Assembly (NCBI GenBank): GCA_913063435.1
Contig: CAJXYI010000016.1
Span: forward strand, 1-50,891
DNA length: 50,891 nucleotides
From: an uncultured Actinomycetales bacterium
GTDB taxonomy: Bacteria; Actinomycetota; Actinomycetes; S36-B12
Direction: 5' to 3'
Every line of letters begins with the position of its first letter. The first letter of the stretch is position 1. Positions 7,516-16,363 of this stretch are shown here, piece by piece. The translations under genes and the position numbers were made by a program. The notes under the pieces are model-generated. The model had not been told where the DNA came from, ran no database searches, and saw only the letters and a list, made by a program, of their open reading frames with translations.

Positions 7516-8477
7516 GTGTGCGCTGGGGATTGCTGGGTGCCGGGTGGATCGCCCGGCAGGCGATCGCACCGGCGATCCATGCGGCGCAGGGAGCTCGCCT
7601 CGAGGGCGTAGGTGCACGGGACCAAGACCGCGCGCGGTCGTTGGAGCCGATCGGCTATGCCACCACCGACTACGCGCGAGTGATCGAAGATGCTGGTATC
7701 GATGCGATCTACATCGCGCTCGACAACGCGGGGCACGAACCCTGGGTGATCGCGGCGCTCGAAGCCGGCAAACCGGTGCTGTGTGAGAAGCCACTCGGTG
7801 TCGACGTGGCATCGACGCGCCGGATGCGCGAGGTCGAGGCGGCCACGGGTGGGCTGCTGGTCGAAGCGACCTGGAACCTGTGGCATCCGCGCACCCAGCG
7901 CGCGATGGCGTTGATCACGGGCGGAGATATCGGTGGGGTGCATGCGGTGCGCGGTGCATTCACCTTCGACGGTGTGCCTGAGGGCAACTACCGGCTCGAT
8001 CCGACCCGCGGTGGGGGAGCGATGCTCGATATCGGATGCTACCCGTTGACCGCTGCTGCCTGGGCGACATCGTCTGCGCAACTCCACCTATCGGAAACGA
8101 AGGTGTCGCGCGCAAAGAGCGGCGTCGACCTCACCGTGGACTGCGCCTTCGGATTCAGTCGGGATGAGGTCAACGGCCGCGTCGGGGTGCTTGCCTCCTT
8201 CGCGCTGCCCGAGCATCAGGCGTTGCGCATCGATGGTGAAGACGGCCGCATCGACTTTCTCGGAATCGATGCGTTCACCAACTACCGGAGTCCTAGCTCT
8301 TTGCTGATCAGCGATGACGATGACGTCGAGACTCTTGAGCACTTCGACCCGATCGATCCGTATCAGCTGATGATCGAGCACGTCTCGCGTGCTGTGCTTG
8401 GCGAGGCCGCGTGGCTGCCCGATCGCGAGTGGTCGGTGTGGGTCGCCGAAGCCATGGAGATGGCCACTGCCCGCTAG
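7512..8477 (+). CDS. Gfo/Idh/MocA family oxidoreductase
   Basis: This is a 321-residue NAD(P)-dependent dehydrogenase. G-L-L-G-A-G-W-I-A at residues 6-14 is the nucleotide-binding turn and E-K-P-L-G at 92-96 carries the catalytic lysine. E-A-T-W-N-L-W-H-P and G-G-G-A-M-L-D-I-G-C-Y-P are the typical substrate-domain segments, the second with the Asp and Cys-Tyr found in the dimeric dihydrodiol / xylose dehydrogenase branch. GTG 7512 overlaps the upstream stop (GTGA), so translation is coupled and the two dehydrogenases should be made together. Two paralogues side by side suggest successive oxidation and reduction of one sugar, or a hetero-oligomer. The substrate is not visible. The tRNA-Arg gene on the other strand ends 4 nt after its stop. 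Confidence 0.88.
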   Translation: MSVRWGLLGAGWIARQAIAPAIHAAQGARLEGVGARDQDRARSLEPIGYATTDYARVIEDAGIDAIYIALDNAGHEPWVIAALEAGKPVLCEKPLGVDVASTRRMREVEAATGGLLVEATWNLWHPRTQRAMALITGGDIGGVHAVRGAFTFDGVPEGNYRLDPTRGGGAMLDIGCYPLTAAAWATSSAQLHLSETKVSRAKSGVDLTVDCAFGFSRDEVNGRVGVLASFALPEHQALRIDGEDGRIDFLGIDAFTNYRSPSSLLISDDDDVETLEHFDPIDPYQLMIEHVSRAVLGEAAWLPDREWSVWVAEAMEMATAR

Positions 8478-8481
8478 CCGG

Positions 8482-8554
8482 CGCGCCCGGAGGGACTCGA
8501 ACCCCCAACCGACCGGGTAGAAACCGGTTGCTCTATCCGTTGAGCTACGGGCGC
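8482..8554 (-). tRNA. tRNA-Arg (anticodon UCU)
   Basis: Read on the minus strand, the acceptor stem is GCGCCCG paired with CGGGCGC. The D-stem is GCTC/GAGC, the anticodon stem ACCGG/CCGGT with loop TTTCTAC (anticodon TCT), and the T-loop TTCGAGT. The discriminator is G and CCA is not encoded. It reads AGA codons, which are rare in a GC-rich genome. Confidence 0.95.
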
Positions 8555-8566
8555 CTGCGGTCCCCG

Positions 8567-8572
8567 ATTGTG
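8567..8572 (-). promoter_or_regulatory. Candidate -10 box of tRNA-Arg
   Basis: CACAAT on the minus strand ends 12 nt before the tRNA 5' end, which would give a short leader. Confidence 0.4.
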
Positions 8573-8715
8573 TCACCCACAGGTTGGCACCGGCGCTCCT
8601 GCGCACAGGCAGTCGCACGGCGGTGGTCGGGAATTGGCCTCGGCACGAGGGTCGGACCCGGTTCGGGGCAGGAGCCTCCAACCATGAATCAGCATCCAGC
8701 CTCTAGGAGACAGCC

Positions 8716-9183
8716 ATGGCACTCAACGACATCACCATCACCGGCAATCTCGTCTACGACCCGGAGTTCAGCGGCGGCAATGGCAGGAAGTCGCGGGCGA
8801 AGTTCCGCATCGCGAGCACCCCGCGTCACCGCGAACCTGACGGCACCTGGGCCGATGGAGACACGACCTTCATGGACGTCGTCTGCTTCGCCGGTCTGGC
8901 CGAGAATGTCGTGCAGTCCCTCGGTAGGGGGTCGCCGGTGATCGTCAACGGTCGGTTGCAGACCCGCACCGTGGAACGTCCGGTGGAGTCGGCCGAGGGG
9001 CGCCCGACGGGCGAAACCCGCAAGGTCACCTACACCACCATCATCGCCGCTTCGGTCGGTCCGGACCTCAACCGTGTGGCGACCCAGGTCCGCACCGATA
9101 AGGGGTCGGGAGCGGTGCGCCAGGAGGACGCCGCGCTCGCCGAGGTCGCCGATGTGATGGAGAACAACGCGCAGGTCGCCTAA
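8716..9183 (+). CDS. Secondary single-stranded DNA-binding protein
   Basis: This is a 155-residue protein. The OB fold covers residues about 1-115: I-T-I-T-G-N-L-V-Y-D-P-E-F, then K-F-R-I-A-S-T-P-R, F-M-D-V-V-C-F-A-G-L-A-E-N-V, and G-S-P-V-I-V-N-G-R-L-Q-T-R-T. The C-terminus is short and ends N-N-A-Q-V-A; the acidic D-D-D-x-P-F tip with which housekeeping SSB recruits repair proteins is missing, and the gene is not beside rpsF or rplI. It therefore looks like the actinobacterial paralogue next to ettA (Rv2478c-like) rather than the replicative SSB. AGGAG (8705-8709) sits 6 nt before ATG 8716. The role is probably accessory, for instance in competence, recombination or segregation; this is inferred from paralogues. 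Confidence 0.88.
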   Translation: MALNDITITGNLVYDPEFSGGNGRKSRAKFRIASTPRHREPDGTWADGDTTFMDVVCFAGLAENVVQSLGRGSPVIVNGRLQTRTVERPVESAEGRPTGETRKVTYTTIIAASVGPDLNRVATQVRTDKGSGAVRQEDAALAEVADVMENNAQVA

Positions 9184-9209
9184 TGCCGGGTGTTGCAGTC
9201 ACCGGTCAC

Positions 9210-9215
9210 TAGGGT
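9210..9215 (+). promoter_or_regulatory. -10 box of the aconitase X operon
   Basis: TAGGGT ends 7 nt before GTG 9223. Confidence 0.55.
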
Positions 9216-9222
9216 TGCGCGG

Positions 9223-10500
9223 GTGACGCTGACCCTGACACCCGAGGAACAGGCCATGCTGGCGGGGGAGCACGGGCCGGCGGTGGCGCTGTCAATGCGC
9301 ATCGTCACCGAGATCGGTCGAATCCGTGGTGCGACGCAACTCGTCGACATCGATTCGGTGCACATCGACGGCTGCATCTTCTATGGCCAGGCCGGCTTGG
9401 ACTACGCCCAGAAGATGGTCGAGCTCGGCGGCAGGGTCGCCGTGCCCACCACGGTGAACGTCGGCTCGGTCGACCTGATCCATCCGACACTGGTGCTGCA
9501 GAACACCGATCGCGAGAAATGGGTCGCCCAGGGCGGGCGCGACCTCATGCAGGCCTATGTCGACCTCGGGTGCCGACAGACCTGGACGTGTGCGCCGTAT
9601 CAGATGGATTCGCGTCCCGAGGTCGGCCGCCACATCGCGTGGGCGGAATCCAATGCGATCGTGTTCGCCAATTCCGTGCTCGGGGCACGCACCGACAGGT
9701 ACGGCGACTTCGTCGATCTAGCCGCTGCGATCACCGGCAAGGCGCCCGCGGGTGGTCTCCATCTCGACGAGCACCGATATGGCGACGTGGTGCTGGACTG
9801 CACGTCGCTTTCCGCGGAAACTCTCGCCCTCGATGTGACGTATCCGGTGCTGGGATACCTCGCTGGAGCGATCGCCGGAGTGAGCAACCCGGTGTTCGTC
9901 GGATTGCCCGCCGATGTCAGCGAGGACGATCTGAAAGCGATCGGTGCCGCAGCGGCATCCTCCGGTGGGGTCGCACTGTTCCACGTCGTCGGGCGCACCC
10001 CTGAGGCACCCACCCTGGAGGTAGCCCTCGGACCGAACACCGATGCGCCCGTGCACCACATCACCGCCCAGCGACTCAACGCCGCACGCCAGGAACTGTC
10101 CACCGCCCGGGTCGATCGCCTCGATGCCGTCAGCCTGGGCACCCCGCACGCCTCGGTCGACGAGATCGAGCAGGCCCATGACGCGATCGTCGATTCCGCA
10201 CCGCTGGCCGACGGTGTCGCGTTCTATATCTCCACCGGCCGATCGGTATTCGCCGAATGCGAACGCCGCGGGCTCATCGCCCCGCTCGAGGAGTGGGGTG
10301 TCACCTTCGTGCTCGACACCTGCACCTACGTCACCTCGATCCTTCGGCCCGGCACACGAGCGGTCATGACGAACTCCGGCAAGTGGGCGCATTACGCCCC
10401 CGGCAATCTCGGTATCGACGTGGTGCTCGCGACGCTGGAGGAATGCGTGGCATCGGCGACGACGGGGCGCATCACCTGGAACCGGGAGCTGTTCACATGA
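9223..10500 (+). CDS. Aconitase X, catalytic (large) subunit
   Basis: This is a 425-residue protein of the aconitase X (DUF521) family. Characteristic segments are D-G-C-I-F-Y-G-Q-A-G-L-D-Y-A, T-C-A-P-Y-Q, and W-A-E-S-N-A-I-V-F-A-N-S-V-L-G-A-R-T, with further conserved cysteines near the C-terminus (L-D-T-C-T-Y-V). Bacterial members known so far dehydrate cis-3-hydroxy-L-proline; archaeal ones dehydrate phosphomevalonate. The subunits are separate here, the small swivel subunit following with a 4-nt overlap. No proline racemase, ketimine reductase or other hydroxyproline gene is nearby, so the substrate is uncertain. GTG 9223 was chosen because a TAGGGT box ends 7 nt upstream and the family N-terminus (L-T-P-E-E-Q-A-M-L-A-G) begins right after it. 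Confidence 0.88.
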   Translation: MTLTLTPEEQAMLAGEHGPAVALSMRIVTEIGRIRGATQLVDIDSVHIDGCIFYGQAGLDYAQKMVELGGRVAVPTTVNVGSVDLIHPTLVLQNTDREKWVAQGGRDLMQAYVDLGCRQTWTCAPYQMDSRPEVGRHIAWAESNAIVFANSVLGARTDRYGDFVDLAAAITGKAPAGGLHLDEHRYGDVVLDCTSLSAETLALDVTYPVLGYLAGAIAGVSNPVFVGLPADVSEDDLKAIGAAAASSGGVALFHVVGRTPEAPTLEVALGPNTDAPVHHITAQRLNAARQELSTARVDRLDAVSLGTPHASVDEIEQAHDAIVDSAPLADGVAFYISTGRSVFAECERRGLIAPLEEWGVTFVLDTCTYVTSILRPGTRAVMTNSGKWAHYAPGNLGIDVVLATLEECVASATTGRITWNRELFT

Positions 10501-10931
10501 GCCCGACGATCGACTCCGTGATCACCGGCACCCGCATCACCTCTGGCGAGGCCACGGCGGCAGTGCTGAAGCTCGATGCGCCGGTGTCATTCTGGGGCGG
10601 CATCGGCCCCGAAGGCACCATCATCGACGTCCACCATCCCCAGCATGGGGCCACCGTGACCGGGCGAGTTCTGGTGATGCGCACCGGTCGCGGTTCGAGT
10701 TCGGGGACGTATGTGCTGGCCGAACTCATCCGCCTGGGCCTCGCACCGGCCGGTATCATCCTCACCGAACCCGACGGCATCATCGCCACCGGTGCGCTCG
10801 TGGCCGCTGAGCTCTATGGCACCCAGGTGCCCATCGCCGTGGTGAGTGCGGGCGACTACGACCGGATCGAGGACGGCGAAAGCGTCACCATCACGATGGA
10901 CGGCGATACTGCATTCATCGCCTCGCAGTGA
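10497..10931 (+). CDS. Aconitase X, small swivel subunit (DUF126)
   Basis: This 144-residue swivelling domain closes the active site of two-subunit aconitase X. It shows P-V-S-F-W-G-G-I-G-P-E-G-T-I, then M-R-T-G-R-G-S-S-S-G-T-Y-V-L-A-E, the strongly conserved loop of this family, and P-D-G-I-I-A-T-G-A-L-V-A-A-E. ATG 10497 overlaps the large-subunit stop (ATGA), so both subunits are translated in step. A 14-bp tandem duplication straddles the stop codon. Confidence 0.9.
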   Translation: MSPTIDSVITGTRITSGEATAAVLKLDAPVSFWGGIGPEGTIIDVHHPQHGATVTGRVLVMRTGRGSSSGTYVLAELIRLGLAPAGIILTEPDGIIATGALVAAELYGTQVPIAVVSAGDYDRIEDGESVTITMDGDTAFIASQ

Positions 10932-10945
10932 TCGCCTCGCCGTGA
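10918..10945 (+). repeat. 14-bp tandem duplication across the stop codon
   Basis: TCGCCTCGCAGTGA (10918-10931) is followed directly by TCGCCTCGCCGTGA (10932-10945). Only one base differs. Each copy ends with TGA, so the stop codon is duplicated out of the coding region. Confidence 0.8.
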
Positions 10946-11069
10946 TCGGGTCTTTGTGTCGTCAGTATTGAAGAAACCTCACGGCCGGGACCCCACACCG
11001 CTAGCCTGAGCGAATTCCTGCTTGCCAGCCCGATGGTTTCAAAAGACGTTCCACACACCGGAGAACTCC

Positions 11070-11651
11070 ATGTCGCGCACATCCTCGGCGCTTCTCGTAG
11101 GAGCGGGTGCTGTCACGGCGTCCGCGGCACTCACCGTCGCCTTCGCCCTCGGTGCGGCCACGTCCGCAGCACCAGCAGGATCGGACCAGTCGATCGTCCT
11201 CGCCGAGGCAGCCTCCACACCGGTGGTCAGCATCCAGGGTGGTCAGGGGCACCCGGCTCGACTGAGGGTGGTCACGACGCGCACGGAGCGTCAGGTCCTC
11301 GAACTGGGGGATGAAGGCATCTCCTTCGGTTCGCTGAGTTTCGCGGAGGGCGAGATCCGGTCGAAGCGTCGCGGTGAGGTCATCGGCCGATACGTCTTCC
11401 GCGGCCTTGCCCTGGATTCCCTCGAGCCCGGCGGGCTGGAGGATCGCGACATCACAGTGGAATACGCCCTGCCCGATGGGATCATCCTGGTGTCCGGCGT
11501 CGTGTCGGCTCCGGGCGGGCTGCCTCCGTCGACCCCGCAGGATCAGGTGATCGTGGGTGGTACCGGGCGATATGCGGGAGCCGGTGGCAGCGTGCGCTAC
11601 GTGCCCATCGACGACGACGAGCAGCGGGTGATCTTCACGTTCGCGTGGTAG
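11070..11651 (+). CDS. Secreted allene-oxide-cyclase / dirigent-like barrel protein
   Basis: This is a 193-residue exported protein. Residues 1-33 are a signal peptide with no lipobox cysteine (A-L-G-A-A-T-S-A-A-P cleavage region). The mature part has alternating beta strands (Y-V-F-R-G-L-A-L-D-S, I-T-V-E-Y-A-L-P-D-G, I-I-L-V-S-G-V-V) and ends with V-I-V-G-G-T-G-R-Y-A-G-A-G-G-S-V-R-Y-V. That G-G-T-G-x-Y-x-G-A-x-G motif is typical of the allene oxide cyclase/dirigent beta-barrel superfamily. In plants the fold binds lipid-derived or phenolic substrates; bacterial function is unknown. ATG 11070 has GGAG 6 nt upstream, and a TAGCCT box lies at 11002. The 3' end overlaps the carotene dioxygenase gene on the other strand by 17 bp. 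Confidence 0.7.
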   Translation: MSRTSSALLVGAGAVTASAALTVAFALGAATSAAPAGSDQSIVLAEAASTPVVSIQGGQGHPARLRVVTTRTERQVLELGDEGISFGSLSFAEGEIRSKRRGEVIGRYVFRGLALDSLEPGGLEDRDITVEYALPDGIILVSGVVSAPGGLPPSTPQDQVIVGGTGRYAGAGGSVRYVPIDDDEQRVIFTFAW

Positions 11652-12633
11652 CCCGCCGGTCGAAGTACTCGACCAGGCTCATGTGCGGAACGGTCAGGCC
11701 CCACACCACTGCCAGCCCGATCCACAGCCAGGGCGTCAGGGCTGCGAGGGACCCGGTGAACGCGATGGCGATCGCGACGACGACGATCGTGCCCGCCAGC
11801 GCCGGGGTGCCCATGAGGGTCACGCGACCGATGCCGGCCCAGGTGATGTCGCCGTAGCGATGCTCAGCCAGCCGGGCGGTGTGGCGCAGCGCGTGCCAGG
11901 CGCCGAAGTAGACCGCGAAGGCCAGCAGGGGTGCGGCGAAGATGCCGAGTGCGGCGAGAATGCCCAGGTGCATCGCGGCGATCGGTCGGCCGGTGTGCAG
12001 CAGCACGATGATCGATACGACGACCGCCGCGAGGATCGCGATGCGCAGAAGGGTCGTGCCCGGCGCCGACCACCAGTCGCCCAGCGACGGATGCAACGTG
12101 GTCAGGGTGGTCAAAGCGGCCGGTGAGGTCAGCGGCAGCACGACCGGGGCACCACCGGCGGCGACGGCGAGCAGGGCTTTGCGCCAGCCGCTGGGGTGGA
12201 CGGGTTCACCGGTCAGTGTCGCCCACGCCTCGACATCGCCACTACCGAAATGCCACACCGTCATCGCGATGACGACGAGGAACGCCGGGCCGGGTGCGAT
12301 CAGGATCGCGATGGTCGCGGCTGCGGCGATGGCGAGATAGACCGCGGCCATCCCCAACAGCTTCGCGCCGCGGGGTAGCGCGGGCAGCATCAGGTGATCG
12401 ACCGCGCCATGCGGAATGCCCACGGCCAAGGCGATGATCGCCGCGACCAGTGCCCAGGCCGGCACCTCGGGGGTCGACGAGGGGACTCGACCCAGGAGGC
12501 TGGCCAGGATCGCCAGGCCCGCGGCGGCGGGTCCGGTGAGCAGCACCGCTCGGGCCGCACCGGATGCAGGCAGCCCCCGGGGGGTGGGTGGTGCCTGGGT
12601 GACGGTCATGCCCGAGAGACTCACGGCCCCCAT
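11635..12633 (-). CDS. blh: Brp/Blh-type beta-carotene 15,15'-dioxygenase
   Basis: This is a 332-residue membrane protein with about eight hydrophobic helices. The iron-binding histidines of this family are visible: P-H-G-A-V-D-H (H75, H80), V-W-H-F-G-S-G-D (H128), F-G-A-W-H-A-L-R-H (H247, H251) and V-P-H-M (H317). The enzyme cleaves beta-carotene into two retinals, the chromophore of microbial rhodopsins. No rhodopsin or carotenoid gene lies in the window, so the partners must be elsewhere. Start ATG 12633 is supported by GAGGAGG a few bases upstream. No specific light or redox regulatory site is apparent. Confidence 0.88.
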   Translation of the reverse strand: MGAVSLSGMTVTQAPPTPRGLPASGAARAVLLTGPAAAGLAILASLLGRVPSSTPEVPAWALVAAIIALAVGIPHGAVDHLMLPALPRGAKLLGMAAVYLAIAAAATIAILIAPGPAFLVVIAMTVWHFGSGDVEAWATLTGEPVHPSGWRKALLAVAAGGAPVVLPLTSPAALTTLTTLHPSLGDWWSAPGTTLLRIAILAAVVVSIIVLLHTGRPIAAMHLGILAALGIFAAPLLAFAVYFGAWHALRHTARLAEHRYGDITWAGIGRVTLMGTPALAGTIVVVAIAIAFTGSLAALTPWLWIGLAVVWGLTVPHMSLVEYFDRRATTRT

Positions 12634-12665
12634 CGTCCTCCTCGGGCCGCCTCACCGCATGTCGG

Positions 12666-13520
12666 CTACAGGACGAACACCCGGATGATGCCGGCGGCGA
12701 GGTCGAGCGAGGAATCGACACGCTGCTCATCGACGAAGTTCTGACCCGCCTCGAACCACTGGTCATGAGGCGAGGTCCGGATCGTGTTCACCATGTCGTA
12801 CATGTACCCGCTGGCATTCATGGCAGCCCCTGGCGACGTATCCGTCGGCCCGGGGTTCTCCAGGCTGTTGGGATCGTAGGTGATCGGGCCCGGGGAGGTG
12901 TAGTAGGTCAGCGCGACGAACTCGAAGGAGCCGCGGGAGAGATCGTTCTGATCTGATACCCACAACTGCTGGTTGTCGCCGTCGCCGAGCAGGAACAGCG
13001 CGTGATAGGCGAAGTACTCCGCCTTGCACTTGCCGTCGCAGAACTCCTGGATCAAGGTCAGTTGCTGGTCGAAGGGGAGAGTGCGGACATCGAGGGCCGG
13101 CCGGCTCGGATCGGCCAGACTAGTGAATCCATCGCTGGGAATGAGGGTGATCAAGTCGTACGAACCCGTCGTGCCATTGCAGACGTTCTGCACGTAGCCG
13201 TTGTTGCCACCGGTCCGGTACCAGTCGGCTCCCCACGGCTGGAAGATGATCCCCATGGTGCCGATGGGGAGCCCGGAGATGGAGGAGTTGAAACCGGAAT
13301 CCGGTCGAATGCACGCGTAGAACCCGACCGAGCATTCCTGGAGATCCGATGTCGAACTGAATGTCCCGTGGGAGCCGCCGTTGCGGCAGGCGCTACCGAC
13401 CTCGTTGTCGCTCTCGGCGTACGCGACCGGCGGCTCGGACGTCACCCCTCCGGGACCGATGACGAGTGCTGCACCCAGTGCCAGACTCGTGAGCGCCGCA
13501 AGGAAAAGTCGCTTGGTCAT
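12666..13520 (-). CDS. Secreted protein of unknown function
   Basis: This is a 284-residue protein with a signal peptide (M-T-K-R-L-F-L-A-A-L-T, likely cleaved after V-A-Y-A near residue 35). The mature part holds six cysteines (A-C-R-N, E-C-S, A-C-I, V-C-N, F-C-D-G-K-C), an even number compatible with disulfides. It is rich in Ser, Asn, Gly and aromatic residues, with segments such as Q-P-W-G-A-D-W-Y-R-T-G-G-N-N and F-F-like hydrophobic strands. I recognise no family. ATG 13520 is preceded by GGAG and overlaps the stop of the upstream lipoprotein gene by 4 nt, so the two exported proteins are made together and may interact at the cell surface. Confidence 0.7.
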   Translation of the reverse strand: MTKRLFLAALTSLALGAALVIGPGGVTSEPPVAYAESDNEVGSACRNGGSHGTFSSTSDLQECSVGFYACIRPDSGFNSSISGLPIGTMGIIFQPWGADWYRTGGNNGYVQNVCNGTTGSYDLITLIPSDGFTSLADPSRPALDVRTLPFDQQLTLIQEFCDGKCKAEYFAYHALFLLGDGDNQQLWVSDQNDLSRGSFEFVALTYYTSPGPITYDPNSLENPGPTDTSPGAAMNASGYMYDMVNTIRTSPHDQWFEAGQNFVDEQRVDSSLDLAAGIIRVFVL

Positions 13521-14074
13521 GATGATTCTCCGGTTCCTTGTCGCGGCTGGTCGGTGAGGCAGTCGAAGCGGACATGATGACTGAAGTCGGTCACTTGATC
13601 GAGGCATTCCTCGGCCGTTGCGATGGGCACCTCGTTCCCGGGCTGCGGGACGCAGTGTCGATGAGACATCTGGCTGTCGAAGTCGGAGTACTCGCAGTGA
13701 GCCAGGGTCAAGCGGCATCGCGAGTCCTCGCGCAGGCATTCATCTGGAGGCACCAGGGTCATCTCCGGGTGGTGGGTGTAGATGCGCGAGGGGGCGAAGC
13801 GGTACGAGGCGAGGACGATGATCGGTTCCTCACCGTCCGGGCAATCGGGATCATCGGCGGGGCACACGTGAGCGACCGCGGTGACCGTTTCGTAGCCATC
13901 CGAGATCGGGTCCTCGAGCACGATGTGGCGGGTCTGGTTGAAAACGGGTCCGGCCGGCACTTCAGACGCCGTCGGCTCGTTGGTCGGCGGCGAGGGCTGC
14001 GTCGCCGATGTGCAGCCGGCCAGCAGGAGGGCCCCTAGCATAAGGCCTGTGGTGAGTCTTCCCCCGGGGGTCAT
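13517..14074 (-). CDS. Lipoprotein of unknown function
   Basis: This is a 185-residue lipoprotein. The signal peptide ends in L-L-L-A-G-C, so C21 is the lipidated cysteine. A Pro/Thr/Ser-rich tether (about residues 24-42) follows. The folded part has eight cysteines in spaced pairs (V-C-P-A-D-D-P-D-C, E-C-L-R-E-D-S-R-C, H-C-E-Y, H-C-V-P, E-C-L, D-C-L) and several histidines. No family is recognised; the acidic D-D-P-D-C-P-D-G segment could bind a metal ion, which is only a guess. ATG 14074 lies 6 nt after a TACTGT box. It is the first gene of the two-gene exported operon. Confidence 0.75.
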   Translation of the reverse strand: MTPGGRLTTGLMLGALLLAGCTSATQPSPPTNEPTASEVPAGPVFNQTRHIVLEDPISDGYETVTAVAHVCPADDPDCPDGEEPIIVLASYRFAPSRIYTHHPEMTLVPPDECLREDSRCRLTLAHCEYSDFDSQMSHRHCVPQPGNEVPIATAEECLDQVTDFSHHVRFDCLTDQPRQGTGESS

Positions 14075-14080
14075 ATCAAC

Positions 14081-14086
14081 ACAGTA
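14081..14086 (-). promoter_or_regulatory. -10 box of the lipoprotein operon
   Basis: TACTGT on the minus strand ends 6 nt before ATG 14074. Confidence 0.5.
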
Positions 14087-14199
14087 GTGAGGCGAGATCG
14101 GGCGTTGCAACGCCAGAATCGAATTCGATCCCCAAGACCTCGCCGGCCCGGTGATGCAGCACCGGTACTTCCGATTCGGCTGCGGGGCGGGAGCGGGGG

Positions 14200-14205
14200 T
14201 AGTCT
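14200..14205 (+). promoter_or_regulatory. -10 box of ettA
   Basis: TAGTCT ends 8 nt before GTG 14214. Confidence 0.45.
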
Positions 14206-14213
14206 CGCCCCTC

Positions 14214-15911
<1,698 letters not shown>

Positions 15912-15915
15912 CCCG

Positions 15916-16338
15916 ATGCCCACGGTGCGAATCCCCATCGCCAGACGCTTCTCCGACCTCGATCTGCTCGGTCATGTCAACAACGTCGTGTACTACGACT
16001 ACCTCCAGGAATCGCGCCTGCGGTTGCTGAAGAGCCTGGGCCGCGAGACAGTGGAGGCTGCACCACTGGTGGTCGCACACCAGGAGATCGACTACATCGC
16101 GCCGCTGCCCGGCGGGGTCGAGCCGGTCGTCGTGGAAACCTGGATCGAACGCATCGGCACTTCGTCTTTCACGGTGGGGGCCATCGTCTGGGATTCCGAT
16201 GACACATTGGCCGCCCGGGCCAGCACGGTGATGGTGTTCTTCGATCCAGCGACCGGCAAGGCAGCACCGATGACCGATCAGGCACGAGCCTGGTTGGCCG
16301 CCGGGCTGCACACCCCCGACTCGGGGGAGACGAGCTAG
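15916..16338 (+). CDS. Acyl-CoA thioesterase, hot-dog fold
   Basis: This is a 140-residue thioesterase of the 4HBT/YbgC type. It shows F-S-D-L-D-L-L-G-H-V-N-N-V-V-Y-Y-D-Y-L-Q-E-S-R near residues 12-34, the helix-start motif with the catalytic aspartate and the G-H-V-N-N turn, followed by V-V-A-H-Q-E-I-D-Y and the strands V-V-V-E-T-W-I and F-T-V-G-A-I-V. It hydrolyses fatty or aromatic acyl-CoA in the cytosol. It lies 4 nt after ettA and is almost certainly co-transcribed; the same pairing occurs in mycobacteria (Rv2477c/Rv2475c, from memory). Its TAG stop forms the start of a TAGATT box for the next gene. Confidence 0.85.
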   Translation: MPTVRIPIARRFSDLDLLGHVNNVVYYDYLQESRLRLLKSLGRETVEAAPLVVAHQEIDYIAPLPGGVEPVVVETWIERIGTSSFTVGAIVWDSDDTLAARASTVMVFFDPATGKAAPMTDQARAWLAAGLHTPDSGETS

Positions 16339-16341
16339 ATT
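16336..16341 (+). promoter_or_regulatory. Candidate -10 box nested in the thioesterase stop codon
   Basis: TAGATT starts with the TAG stop. Transcription would begin near 16348 and give a short leader that carries the GGAGG before GTG 16364. Confidence 0.35.
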
Positions 16342-16363
16342 CGAGTAGTGAACGGAGGCACCC

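Noticed and set aside
6469-7812. A 447-codon minus-strand frame opposite the two dehydrogenases
   Set aside because: It lies antisense to motif-rich genes and lacks any domain or start signal.
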